Shown here: positions 52,141 to 60,992 of the stretch, in pieces
How the letters are laid out: each line of letters starts with the position of its first letter
Position numbering within the stretch: the stretch's first letter is position 1
Assembly: GCA_964634205.1 (NCBI GenBank)
Contig: CAZWKE010000008.1
Coordinates: 37,911 to 101,910 of the forward strand
Direction: 5' to 3'
Length of the DNA: 64,000 bases
Source of the DNA: JAFGGG01 sp964634205
GTDB taxonomy: Bacteria > Spirochaetota > Spirochaetia > SZUA-6 > RPPD01
The notes under the pieces: generated by a model
Told to the model about the DNA's origin: nothing
What the model saw: only the letters and a program-made list of their open reading frames with translations
Database searches by the model: none
Translations under genes and position numbers: made by a program

Positions 52141-53199
52141 CTAAGCAAATGCCTGGACCCGGTTGCGTCCGCTTGTTTTTGCCTTGTAAAGCGCGCTGTC
52201 GGCCCGGCGAAAGATATCGTCAACACCTTCGTTATCCTGTAATTCCGCCACCCCCAAACTCAGGGTGACACTGCAATCCTCCCGGTATTTTTTTGTCATA
52301 AAGGTTTGCCGTATTTTCTCTGCCAGCATGATGGCGTGTGAGGCGTTTGTGTTGGCCGCGATAATCGCGAACTCCTCCCCGCCGATGCGAAAGAGGTAAT
52401 CACTCTTTCGTATACAGGTGTTCACCGTCTGTGCCACGAATTTCAGGACCTGGTCACCGGTATCATGCCCGTGTCTGTCGTTTATATGCTTAAAGTGATC
52501 GATGTCGAAGAGAATCAGGCAGAGACCGCTGGTATTGCGTCTGGCCTGCGCGATCTCTTTTCCCAATATATCACCATAGGCGTAGCGATTGAACAGTACG
52601 GTAAGCTGATCGTAGGTGGCCATATGCTCCAGTTTCCCCCGAATATACCGTTTGACGATCAATGCCATAACGGCGATCAACAGGAGGTTGATTCCGATGA
52701 AAATAAGCATGGTCTTTAACAGGTTCCGTTCCTGTTTATCCATGAAACCTTCTGTTCCGGAAAACAGATTATCTATCAATATTTCGCAGCTTTCACTGAG
52801 GCTTTCAATATGGTTGTAATGGGCTTCGGTTTGGGAGGCCCGATACTCCAGCAAAGCGGTGCGAAACTTCCGCCAGAGACCACGCAGCTCATTGAATTGT
52901 AAGATAAGGTGTTCGTTCTGACTTAAGGGGGATATCCTTTCCAAAGTAGGTTTTATTCTCTGAAAAAGCGTATCCACCTGATTAATTACCCGGTCCGACG
53001 CGTTATTCCGCAGTTCCATGGAGCCGGCCTTCTCGATGTTTATCCTGAGTCGGGAAATCAGGTCCGTGATTCTGGTATTCACGATGGTATCGTGATAAAT
53101 CAGGTAAATAAAAACGCCGTTGAAAATAAAAAAAAGTAAGGCGACGAATAAGACTAAAAACAGTATGCGAGACGGTCTGTATACATGGTACTTTTTCAT
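52141..53199 (-). CDS. Membrane diguanylate cyclase (GGDEF)
   Basis: 352 aa from ATG 53199 (MKKYHVYRPSR); an in-frame ATG at 53214 adds five residues. Two membrane segments flank a helical periplasmic sensor of about 130 residues. The GGDEF domain has ATYDQLTVLFNRYAYGD, FDIDHFKHIND and an active GGEEF motif, so it should make c-di-GMP. The product-inhibition site RxxD is present five residues before it (RKSD). Monocistronic. Confidence 0.92.
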   Translation of the reverse strand: MKKYHVYRPSRILFLVLFVALLFFIFNGVFIYLIYHDTIVNTRITDLISRLRINIEKAGSMELRNNASDRVINQVDTLFQRIKPTLERISPLSQNEHLILQFNELRGLWRKFRTALLEYRASQTEAHYNHIESLSESCEILIDNLFSGTEGFMDKQERNLLKTMLIFIGINLLLIAVMALIVKRYIRGKLEHMATYDQLTVLFNRYAYGDILGKEIAQARRNTSGLCLILFDIDHFKHINDRHGHDTGDQVLKFVAQTVNTCIRKSDYLFRIGGEEFAIIAANTNASHAIMLAEKIRQTFMTKKYREDCSVTLSLGVAELQDNEGVDDIFRRADSALYKAKTSGRNRVQAFA

Positions 53200-53227
53200 T
53201 CGTATGATGCCCATTTATATGCTTGTA

Positions 53228-56182
53228 TTATAGCCCAAATTCCAGGGTAATGCTATGATTCTTTCCGTCATTTAAAAGTGGAAAAACATTCGACTCGACG
53301 ATATTACCGTCGAAGGTGATGACCGGCTTATGGTCCTGTATACGGAAGAAGCCTCTGGGCTTTTTTACGGTGATGTGAAACCCCGCGGATGGGGTTTTCA
53401 GCATATAATCGACATGTTCCTCTTCCTCCCGCAGAATGGGATTACACACAAGTTCCTGCCGGACATAATCAATACCCAGGCTGTCAAAAATACTGAGGGC
53501 CAGCCATGTAGCCGTTCCGCTGAGCATGGGGCCGATATGTTCCCCTGTCTGACTGTTGATGTACTGGGTACAGAAGCGCGGATTGCCCTTCTGTTTGTAG
53601 GGGTCGGTCATGGTATGAAAAGGCAGAACCCTTTCCATCATCCAATAGGCGCTGCGGGCCAGGCGCCTGGCCAGTTCCGGATCATGCACCTCTTTGGCCG
53701 CCTTAAACATCGCACTGACCGCCATCATGGATGCATGTTTGAAAATGCCGGCATTCTCCCTGTCGCCGGCGAAATAATACCCGGCCGCGGTATTGGGAGA
53801 AACCTTGTTCAGATCCACCTCCGTGCAAAGTTTATAACCGAAGGGTGTTTTTAAATGCGTATCGATTGTGTCAAGCATAATCGCGATCTGCCGGTCATCC
53901 GCGCAGCCGGAAAGTACGGCCCAACTGAAAGAATTCAGGTAATATGAACCGTGTTCCTGCGGGTTAAGAGATAACCCGTCTCCGCCGGCACCCAGAAAGG
54001 AAAAATTATGAGATTTCCGCCGGTTAAACAGCAGCCTGGCAAAAAAATCCTTTTTCCATGCGTGTTCCCTGATCCTGGAGTACAATTCAGCGGAGCGCTT
54101 CCCGAAAAAAATGGAATCTTCCTCTTTACCCGCCTGTGCGGACATAATCCGCATCTGGTCTACTGCCAGTTTCAGCAAAAAGGCATTCATCACGCTTTCC
54201 GTGTATTCGGATAAGCTTCGGCGTAGGGTCTGTGGATTCTGTTTGAATATCTTGATCTTTTCCGGCCCGGGAATAAAATCAAGGTCGATCTTCAGGCAGT
54301 CGTTCCAGTCAGCAAAATCGAGCAGCGGCAGCCCGTGTTTCCCTACGGAGATTTCCGCCGAATAGCCTATGATCTGTTTCAGTGTCTGATAGAGGGGGCG
54401 TAAGCTGTCCGTACCGGCGACCTTACACGGCGTGTGGATAAACTCAATGTCTCCGCTCAAGTTTATATAGCGATAGACGGCCTGTACCAGCCAGAGCCCG
54501 TCGTCACTCCAGCGCCCCGGCTCCTTTCCCCGCCAGAAAAAATTATGATTTGTGTAGCCGTACTCATAGACGTTTTCTCCCCAGGCAAGAATAACCTGGC
54601 GAATAAAATCCGGTTTACCCATGGCAAAAAAGAAATACATGGAAGCGAAGATGTCCTGGATCTCACGGAATCCCAGTTCCCGGTATCCTTTCTGGGTTAA
54701 GGAGAACGATCGGGAGACGAATGTCTGATAGAGGACCTGGAAGGGCAGGTTGCGGTTGATATAGGATTCATACGCTTTATCTTCCGCCGTTACCTGCATA
54801 TAATCACTGTATGTATGGAAAAAGTTTTGGTTGTTTTCAAAATACTCGTCAAACCGTGAAGATGTCCGGAATTCCTGCAGCAGTGTCCCTATCTCCTGCT
54901 GCAACGATCCAACTTTGAAATCCGGGTTTTCAATTGAAGAAACCAGGCCCGTAAGATTGTCGACATAAATAGTGCTCCCCGCGCCGACCGTTATCTCTAT
55001 TGCCAGCGCAAAAAATCCCGGCCCCTTGCGTGAGAGGCGGTTTGACAGGCGGGAGAGACTGTCGGGCAGGTATAAGGAACCGTTTCCCACAAAATCATTA
55101 TAGTCCGTACAGAATTCTACGGGAAACCGCACACCGTTTTCATCGTAGGTGAAGGAGCTGTGAAACAGCAGGTCCTCCCGCAGGCGCTGCGGAAAATAGG
55201 AAGGGGTAACGGCCAGCACCGAACCGTCTTGGTTTTTCAATACTCCTCCCTGCATTATTATGTTGGAGTACAGGACGTCTTCCCATAAGGCGTGAGGGGC
55301 CATGCTGGCGAACATCCCCGTATAGACCAGGCGCAGGTTTCTGGTTTCAGACCCGTTGTTGGTAACGGCGATGCGTTGGGCCTCGGTTGCGATGGGCGCT
55401 CCCGGGGCCTGGGGGAGGAGCGTGATGGTCCGGGTTACTTTCAGATCAGTGGTGGTATTGTAGACAATCTGCGTATAGTTCTGTCCATGCCGGCACCAGG
55501 CGGATGATATGGAAGGTGCTGTCGGCTGCGCCGAGTATAAAACAAGCCCGCCGTCCTCCGTCAGGTAAAACTGACGGTTTGCCGGAAAGCCGTTCTCCTC
55601 CTGGCGCATGTCCCACCGCAGTGCCAGGACCTGGGTAAAGGCATGAGAGCGAAAGCTGCCCCCTCCCAGTCTGTTGACCACGCTTTTGGGTGTTGTATGA
55701 ATGGGATGAGCGTAATCCAACCTGTTACCCAAAAGGAGGTTCACCGAGAAGTGCGGTCCGGGGTCCGGTGCCGCAAGGTCAATGCAGTGTTCACCCTTTT
55801 CGTTTAAATAACCCGCGCCCGTGCGAATATAATGAAGGCAGCGGAGAACCGCTTCATTCAGCGAATCACCAAGGGCCACCTGGCTCACCGCTCCCCGGTC
55901 TTTCGCTTTATAGAGAAAAAAAGTATTTTCCCTGTATAAAAACAGCAGGGAGTTTCCGGAACCGGTAAGGCTATTGAGCAGGGTCCCAAGTTCATGGTTT
56001 TTATAAAGATTCGTAACACAGGGCATGTGATACGGCAATCCCGCCACGGCAACCACCGTGGAGAAGTGTGTATCGGTAAAGAGTGCATCGCTGATTTTAC
56101 TGTCGTTAATGACGGATGAAAAAAGCGTTTCTGCCTGTACTCCTGGATCTTTTTCAATATTTCTGGCGGTAAATTGTTTCAT
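53228..56182 (-). CDS. GH94-type glycoside phosphorylase (cellobiose phosphorylase-like)
   Basis: 984 aa from ATG 56182; ATG 56197 is also possible. The N-terminal beta-sandwich contains LTEDGGLVLYSAQPTAPSIS and strands like VTNNGSETRNLRLVY. The (alpha/alpha)6 barrel has EPGRWSDDGLWLVQAVYRYI and DFADWNDCLK, the block holding the general-acid Asp of GH94. It would phosphorolyse a beta-linked glucoside. It is longer than cellobiose phosphorylase (about 820 aa) and could use another disaccharide. Divergent from an MFS gene that may import its substrate. Confidence 0.85.
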   Translation of the reverse strand: MKQFTARNIEKDPGVQAETLFSSVINDSKISDALFTDTHFSTVVAVAGLPYHMPCVTNLYKNHELGTLLNSLTGSGNSLLFLYRENTFFLYKAKDRGAVSQVALGDSLNEAVLRCLHYIRTGAGYLNEKGEHCIDLAAPDPGPHFSVNLLLGNRLDYAHPIHTTPKSVVNRLGGGSFRSHAFTQVLALRWDMRQEENGFPANRQFYLTEDGGLVLYSAQPTAPSISSAWCRHGQNYTQIVYNTTTDLKVTRTITLLPQAPGAPIATEAQRIAVTNNGSETRNLRLVYTGMFASMAPHALWEDVLYSNIIMQGGVLKNQDGSVLAVTPSYFPQRLREDLLFHSSFTYDENGVRFPVEFCTDYNDFVGNGSLYLPDSLSRLSNRLSRKGPGFFALAIEITVGAGSTIYVDNLTGLVSSIENPDFKVGSLQQEIGTLLQEFRTSSRFDEYFENNQNFFHTYSDYMQVTAEDKAYESYINRNLPFQVLYQTFVSRSFSLTQKGYRELGFREIQDIFASMYFFFAMGKPDFIRQVILAWGENVYEYGYTNHNFFWRGKEPGRWSDDGLWLVQAVYRYINLSGDIEFIHTPCKVAGTDSLRPLYQTLKQIIGYSAEISVGKHGLPLLDFADWNDCLKIDLDFIPGPEKIKIFKQNPQTLRRSLSEYTESVMNAFLLKLAVDQMRIMSAQAGKEEDSIFFGKRSAELYSRIREHAWKKDFFARLLFNRRKSHNFSFLGAGGDGLSLNPQEHGSYYLNSFSWAVLSGCADDRQIAIMLDTIDTHLKTPFGYKLCTEVDLNKVSPNTAAGYYFAGDRENAGIFKHASMMAVSAMFKAAKEVHDPELARRLARSAYWMMERVLPFHTMTDPYKQKGNPRFCTQYINSQTGEHIGPMLSGTATWLALSIFDSLGIDYVRQELVCNPILREEEEHVDYMLKTPSAGFHITVKKPRGFFRIQDHKPVITFDGNIVESNVFPLLNDGKNHSITLEFGL

Positions 56183-56210
56183 GTTTGTGGTCCTCATTAT
56201 TTTTTTTTAT

Positions 56211-56239
56211 ATCATAGATATTATTATAGCTGCTGTCAA
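56211..56239 (-). promoter_or_regulatory. Promoter of the GH94-type gene
   Basis: Minus-strand perfect TTGACA (56239-56234), 17-base spacer, TATGAT (56216-56211). Confidence 0.75.
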
Positions 56240-56292
56240 ATGTTAATTGACTTTTTAGGCAAACTCCCGGATTATATCGTCATTAAGCGCAA

Positions 56293-57558
56293 ATGGAAAA
56301 AGAAGATAAAAAGCTTGTAAGAAACAACATTCTTTTTCAGTCTCTGGATACGGGCATCTTCATGATGGGGATGGTGTTCTTTCATCAAATGACCATTATG
56401 GTTGCCTTTATTAAAAAGCTCTATGATTCTCCGCTTGTTATCGGCCTTATCCCCGCCCTGCTGCTCATTGGTTTCAACCTGCCGGGCCTGGTTACTACCC
56501 GTCTGGCCGAGCGACATATCCTGCGCAAACGGTTTGTCGCAATCTTTGGCTTTCTGCAGCGTCTCTGTATTCTGCTGATGGCGCTGAGTACTTTTTTCCT
56601 TGCGCCCTGCGGCCCGTATATTACGGCAGCCCTTGTGTTGTTGTTTTATTTCGGCTTTTCTTTTTTCGGGGGCGTCGGCACTCCCGCCTGGCTGGATTTC
56701 AGTGCTAAAACCATCCCCGTACGCTATCGGGCCAGGACCAATGCCTTCCGTGCCCTGATCGCAGGAACAGGGGGTATCGTTCTGCCCCTGTTGATAAATT
56801 ATTTTCTTGTTTCCTACGATTTTCCCCTCAATTACCGCCTGAATTTTCTCTTGGGCTTTTTATTACTGGGAATATCGTTTGTCTGTTTTCTTTCTATTAA
56901 AGAGACCGGGAATTCGCCTCCGGTGCCCAAGAAGTCCTTCAAACAGTATCTTGCCTCCCTGATGGAAATTCTTAAGGAGGACCGTAATTTTATCCGTTTT
57001 CTCTGCGCGCAGATTGTCCTGAGTGTTTCGGAATGCGGTGGTGCTTTTTATACCCTCTACGCATTAGATAAACTGGGAATAGACGACAGCACGGTGGTAT
57101 TTTACACTTTCCTGCTGAATTTAAGTTTTCTGCTCTCCGGTCTGTTGTTGGGATTTATCGGTGATAAAGCCGGAAACCTCCGGGTCCTGCAGATCGGGGC
57201 ACTGTGCACGGTAACAGCGCTTGTGTTGGTCAGCTTTTGGCCCACGCGTTTTATTTTATATATTGTCTTTGTCCTGGTGGGAATAATCATCAATACCCGT
57301 CTGAACAGCTTCCAGGTTTTTATTACCGAATTCGGGAATGAGGAGAACCGCATCAGGTATTCGGCGCTTTCCACCACCATTTCCGCGACACTGTTCGGGA
57401 TCATGCCGCTGGTGGGCGGAATTATCCTCTCGGTCGGTTTGCTGAATTATACCTGGCTGTTCCGTGTAAGCGCGGTCAGCGCCGCGGCTGCCCTCATACT
57501 GTTCCTGTTTATGGTGAAAGATCCACGTTTTTTCCCTCACCATACCTACGCAAAATGA
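56293..57558 (+). CDS. MFS transporter
   Basis: 421 aa, about twelve membrane segments. The opening MEKEDKKLVRNNILFQSLDTGIF and FFGGVGTPAWLDF resemble the sugar/drug-like MFS proteins often found beside glycoside-degrading enzymes. Starts 96 bases from the divergent GH94-type gene with a TTGACT -35 at 56250 and no Shine-Dalgarno. Substrate unknown, perhaps the disaccharide used by its neighbour. Confidence 0.82.
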   Translation: MEKEDKKLVRNNILFQSLDTGIFMMGMVFFHQMTIMVAFIKKLYDSPLVIGLIPALLLIGFNLPGLVTTRLAERHILRKRFVAIFGFLQRLCILLMALSTFFLAPCGPYITAALVLLFYFGFSFFGGVGTPAWLDFSAKTIPVRYRARTNAFRALIAGTGGIVLPLLINYFLVSYDFPLNYRLNFLLGFLLLGISFVCFLSIKETGNSPPVPKKSFKQYLASLMEILKEDRNFIRFLCAQIVLSVSECGGAFYTLYALDKLGIDDSTVVFYTFLLNLSFLLSGLLLGFIGDKAGNLRVLQIGALCTVTALVLVSFWPTRFILYIVFVLVGIIINTRLNSFQVFITEFGNEENRIRYSALSTTISATLFGIMPLVGGIILSVGLLNYTWLFRVSAVSAAAALILFLFMVKDPRFFPHHTYAK

Positions 57559-57579
57559 CCCGGTTTTTACGGGGTAATG

Positions 57580-58263
57580 TTATTTCTGCAGCCGTTGTTT
57601 CAATTCTTCCAATATTTCAGCGGTGCGGCTTAAGCCGATCCTGCTTGCGCCTTCGGCGCGCATCTCAAGCAGGCGGTCCATGGTCCGTATGCCTCCCGCG
57701 GCTTTGACCTGCACCTGTTCCGGTGAGTTGGCCCGCATCAGGGCGACATCGTGCAGGGTTGCCCCTCCCGGACCGTATCCGGTTGATGTCTTCACCCAGT
57801 CGGCGCCCAGTTCGGCGCAAATACGGCACAGTTGTATCTTCTGTTCATCATTTAAAAAGCAGTTCTCGAAAATTACCTTCAGTTTGGCTCCGGCCGCGCG
57901 GACCGCTTCAAGTACGCTCCTGATTTCGTGCCGTACATAGTTCCAGTCGGCGCTTAATACCTTGCTGATGTTCACCACCATGTCCAGTTCTGTACAGCCG
58001 CCTTTCAGTGCTTCCCCGGCTTCAAACAGCTTGACTGATGTGGTATGCCCGCCATGGGGAAATCCCACCGTTGTACCGGAGAATACTCCTGTTCCCTGTA
58101 ATATCCGGCTGCAGGAATCCGCAAAAAAGGGCATGACACAGACGCTTGCCACCTGGTACTGCACCGCGAGCCGGCACCCCTGTTCAAGCTCGGCGGTTGT
58201 CAGCTTTGGGTTTAAAAGGGAGTGGTCGATCATTTTTGCGATCTCCCCATAACTCAATGTCAT
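57580..58263 (-). CDS. deoC: Deoxyribose-phosphate aldolase
   Basis: 227 aa class I aldolase that splits 2-deoxyribose 5-phosphate into glyceraldehyde 3-phosphate and acetaldehyde. Asp94 (ELDMVVN), the Schiff-base Lys158 (DWVKTSTGYGPGGAT) and the second Lys187 (VKAAGGIRT) are all present. Full length, with an AGGAGAG site before the ATG. No other deo gene is adjacent. Confidence 0.96.
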   Translation of the reverse strand: MTLSYGEIAKMIDHSLLNPKLTTAELEQGCRLAVQYQVASVCVMPFFADSCSRILQGTGVFSGTTVGFPHGGHTTSVKLFEAGEALKGGCTELDMVVNISKVLSADWNYVRHEIRSVLEAVRAAGAKLKVIFENCFLNDEQKIQLCRICAELGADWVKTSTGYGPGGATLHDVALMRANSPEQVQVKAAGGIRTMDRLLEMRAEGASRIGLSRTAEILEELKQRLQK

Positions 58264-58278
58264 GGTGCTCTCCTTTAT

Positions 58279-58315
58279 AAAAAAAGCCAGGTCTTACGTA
58301 CCTGGCTTTTTTTGA
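58279..58315 (-). terminator. Terminator between the RRM gene and deoC
   Basis: AAAAAGCCAGG (58281-58291) pairs with CCTGGCTTTTT (58301-58311), with T-runs on both strands. It ends the RRM transcript just before deoC. Confidence 0.85.
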
Positions 58316-58329
58316 ATCAAAACACAATA

Positions 58330-58605
58330 TTAGTAATTATAGCTGTTTTGTCTAGGTTTCCTTGCCTGTGCTTCGCTGACGCGTAGTTCACGGCCGTCCA
58401 GTTCCATGTTGTTCAACGCAGAAATGGCGGCATCGGCGGAAGAAGCTTCTTCCATTTCAACAAAGGCAAAGCCTTTAGGTCTGTTGGTATAGCGATCTCT
58501 CACTATGTTTACGCTGAGCACGGTCCCGTGCTGGGCAAACAGATCCTGAAGTTGGGTTTCGGTAGTATTGTAATTCATATTACCGACATAAATTTTCTTT
58601 GACAT
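58330..58605 (-). CDS. RRM RNA-binding protein
   Basis: 91 aa, a single RNA-recognition motif: RNP2 IYVGNM (5-10) and RNP1 KGFAFVEM (44-51), then a short tail RKPRQNSYNY. Same type as the small cyanobacterial Rbp and other bacterial RRM proteins, often cold-induced. AAGGGAAGAG precedes the ATG. A very good promoter lies about 160 bases upstream of the ATG, leaving an unusually long 5' leader that could be regulatory. Confidence 0.94.
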   Translation of the reverse strand: MSKKIYVGNMNYNTTETQLQDLFAQHGTVLSVNIVRDRYTNRPKGFAFVEMEEASSADAAISALNNMELDGRELRVSEAQARKPRQNSYNY

Positions 58606-58768
58606 ACACTCTTCCCTTAAAAATTTTTATTTTAGTTTATCAACGATAAAACTTGGGTATCAATTTAACCTTTTTTCTGATTATTCACTCTGTAATCGTC
58701 GAATTTGAAATACGTGCGGTACAATAGCGGCAAAGATTAAAAAGACCAACCTGTATTTAATATACAGT
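58606..58768 (-). promoter_or_regulatory. Long 5' leader of the RRM gene
   Basis: About 163 bases between the predicted transcript start (near 58768) and the start codon. AT-rich, with an early CTGTAT/ATACAG hairpin at 58751-58767. No ORF of note. The layout resembles cold-shock mRNAs whose leaders control translation. Confidence 0.5.
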
Positions 58769-58774
58769 ATTAGT

Positions 58775-58803
58775 AGTATATCATATTTTACCCGGTTTGT
58801 CAA
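58775..58803 (-). promoter_or_regulatory. Promoter of the RRM gene
   Basis: Minus-strand perfect TTGACA (58803-58798), 17-base spacer, TATACT (58780-58775). Confidence 0.8.
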
Positions 58804-58817
58804 TGCGGCAGGAAAGT

Positions 58818-59564
58818 TTATTTTAGGGTGGCCAGGGCCTCACTCACCGCATTGCGCATTACGAACATAACCTCTCCTCCGCCGATATGGTCCATATTTC
58901 GCTCGTCTCCCGGCCCGGCGATCACAATATCATGTTTCGTATAATTAAGGCTGTTGCGCTGAATGTTGCAGATCCAGATGATGTCCCCGGTTTCCACATC
59001 CGTCAGCCGCAGCTCCAGACTCACATAACCGATATAGGCGGCATAGACAATATCTCCGTATGACTGGTACTGCAGGGCCTTGAAGGCTTGTTTGACATTA
59101 CCGGTAAGCACGGCATCCGCTCCGGTCAATTTTCCGACACGCTGTACCGTATCGGCATCCACCAGGTCACTGAGTTGGAATTCCAGTTCCTTCAGTACCT
59201 TATCCAGTTTGCGTCTGTCCACGGGTTTGTAGGTGAAGGTACCCAGCAACTCCTTTTCTATCAGGTTGGCCGCGGTTTCCCCGTCATTCTCCATATGAAG
59301 GTACATGGGGATGGGGTCATGCGGCCTGGTGGCGAACTGCGGCGTATACTCTCCCTTTTCGGTTTTGGAACTTGGGGTCAGGGGCATCACCGCGATGTTT
59401 TTTACACGGTATTCGGCAAACCGGGGACTGATTTTGGCGTCTACCGGCTGCATTTGGCGGGGATGCATTACCAGTCCGTCCTGCAGAAAAGAAAAACAAC
59501 CGGAGAGTATCAACAACATCAGGCACATACCGGTACCGATAAAAACGCGGGTTATTTTTACCAT
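58818..59564 (-). CDS. CsgG/GNA1162-like lipoprotein
   Basis: 248 aa. Signal with lipobox LSGC. The mature part has YRVKNIAVMPLTPSSK, then ETAANLIEKELLG and LTGADAVLTGNVKQAF, the pattern of CsgG/GNA1162-family periplasmic lipoproteins (an 'I-A-V-M-P' strand, then a helix, then 'GADAVLxG'). Probably a periplasmic or outer-membrane assembly factor. AATGGAGG lies before the ATG. Confidence 0.8.
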   Translation of the reverse strand: MVKITRVFIGTGMCLMLLILSGCFSFLQDGLVMHPRQMQPVDAKISPRFAEYRVKNIAVMPLTPSSKTEKGEYTPQFATRPHDPIPMYLHMENDGETAANLIEKELLGTFTYKPVDRRKLDKVLKELEFQLSDLVDADTVQRVGKLTGADAVLTGNVKQAFKALQYQSYGDIVYAAYIGYVSLELRLTDVETGDIIWICNIQRNSLNYTKHDIVIAGPGDERNMDHIGGGEVMFVMRNAVSEALATLK

Positions 59565-59669
59565 TTTTTTCCTCCATTATCATTATATCAAATCATAATC
59601 AATAAACCGCCCGGACACAAGAAAATTTGTCGGATTATGAAAAGCCGCCGTTTGTGGCGGTGATTCTTT

Positions 59670-60872
59670 TTAATTTTGGGTTTTCGTTCTAAATTTAATC
59701 AAGGCAATACCGGTGCCCAGGGCGGCGGACATACTTATTCCCAAAATAAGGGGAAAAACATAGTGGGCGGCAGGTGTAAGCAGTTGGCCCATTATCCAGG
59801 CAAAAACCGCGCCTCCCGTAACCATACCGATCTGAAGGTACCCGGTGACCTTTCCCGTCAGACCGGATTTTTTGTCGATGAGCGAGAGGGTCAGCGGAAC
59901 GACGGGTGCCAGGAAAAAGGCAATGCCTGCCGTAGTCGCGAAAATCACCCAGGTTACAGTCGGCGAAAAAAACAGAAAGATACAGGCGGCCAGTGCGCCG
60001 CTCAAGGAAACAATGAGAATTTTTTTGTTATCGATCAGCGCGGCCAGAGGGATGACCGCGAAACGGGTTGCGGTATACACTCCATAAAAGAGCGAGGTAA
60101 GGTATGCGGCGGATTCATCGTTTGTGATCCCCCGATAAAGAGAATAATTGAAAATCCAGGAGCCGAACGCAATTTCCACACCCACAAAGAAAAAGAAGAA
60201 AAAAACCGCAAGCAGAATGAAATCCCACCGCATATGCCGGTGAATATGCGCGGTCTGACTCTTCTCATGCGGCGGGGCCGGCAATGTGCCGATGAACACC
60301 ACCACAAGCAGGGCGGCCGCGGCGATGAACCAGTAGGCGTAAACGGAGGTTCCTGTATGCCGACGGATCTGGGCGATAAGGAGCGGGATAAGGAAAGCGC
60401 CGATTCCGAAGGAAAAGTGCAGCCCGCTTAAGAACGGTGCCGACCGGGTGCCGTGGATCCGGGTAATTATGATGTTCCCTGCGGCGGCCAGCATGCTGTA
60501 GGCAAAGCCCAAAACAAAAAAAATAAAGGCGGTCATGAAAAAAACAGTGACCAGGGGCATGCCGATAAAGAACAGGGCACAGACGGCAAGCATGATGATA
60601 AGCAGCAGTTTTGCCGAGATGCGATCGTAGAACCGGGCACCCAAGATGGAACCGACCAGAGCGCCGATGGTTCTGATGAGAAAAACAGAGCTGAACAGTT
60701 TGACATCCACCCCGTTTTGCGCGGCAAGATCATTTATGGTGGGACCGATGGCGGCCAGATACATACCCAATACGACATATACCAGGTAGAGTGAGCCGGA
60801 TAAAACCCAGGGAAGGAGTGGGTGTGCGGCTGTTAAAGGACTCCGACCAGGTTTATTTGCAGTTTTTCCCAT
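59670..60872 (-). CDS. MFS transporter
   Basis: 400 aa with about twelve membrane segments. The N-terminus (LVYVVLGMYLAAIGPTINDLAA) and LGARFYDRISAKLLL (the helix 2-3 loop) resemble fucose permease-like MFS proteins. AAAAGG lies before the ATG. Substrate unknown. Confidence 0.82.
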   Translation of the reverse strand: MGKTANKPGRSPLTAAHPLLPWVLSGSLYLVYVVLGMYLAAIGPTINDLAAQNGVDVKLFSSVFLIRTIGALVGSILGARFYDRISAKLLLIIMLAVCALFFIGMPLVTVFFMTAFIFFVLGFAYSMLAAAGNIIITRIHGTRSAPFLSGLHFSFGIGAFLIPLLIAQIRRHTGTSVYAYWFIAAAALLVVVFIGTLPAPPHEKSQTAHIHRHMRWDFILLAVFFFFFFVGVEIAFGSWIFNYSLYRGITNDESAAYLTSLFYGVYTATRFAVIPLAALIDNKKILIVSLSGALAACIFLFFSPTVTWVIFATTAGIAFFLAPVVPLTLSLIDKKSGLTGKVTGYLQIGMVTGGAVFAWIMGQLLTPAAHYVFPLILGISMSAALGTGIALIKFRTKTQN

Positions 60873-60936
60873 TATATTCCTTTTTACGATGCATTTTCCA
60901 GGCGAATATAATTTATCCTACCTGTTGTTTGTGTGT

Positions 60937-60965
60937 TTGACAATCCCGTTGTGCTGTGTCATACT
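60937..60965 (+). promoter_or_regulatory. Promoter of the PEGA/barrel operon
   Basis: Perfect TTGACA (60937-60942), 17-base spacer, CATACT (60960-60965). The longest ORF start (60933) lies inside this promoter and is therefore excluded. Confidence 0.65.
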
Positions 60966-60992
60966 ATCACACAAGTTATTATGCAGGTGATA

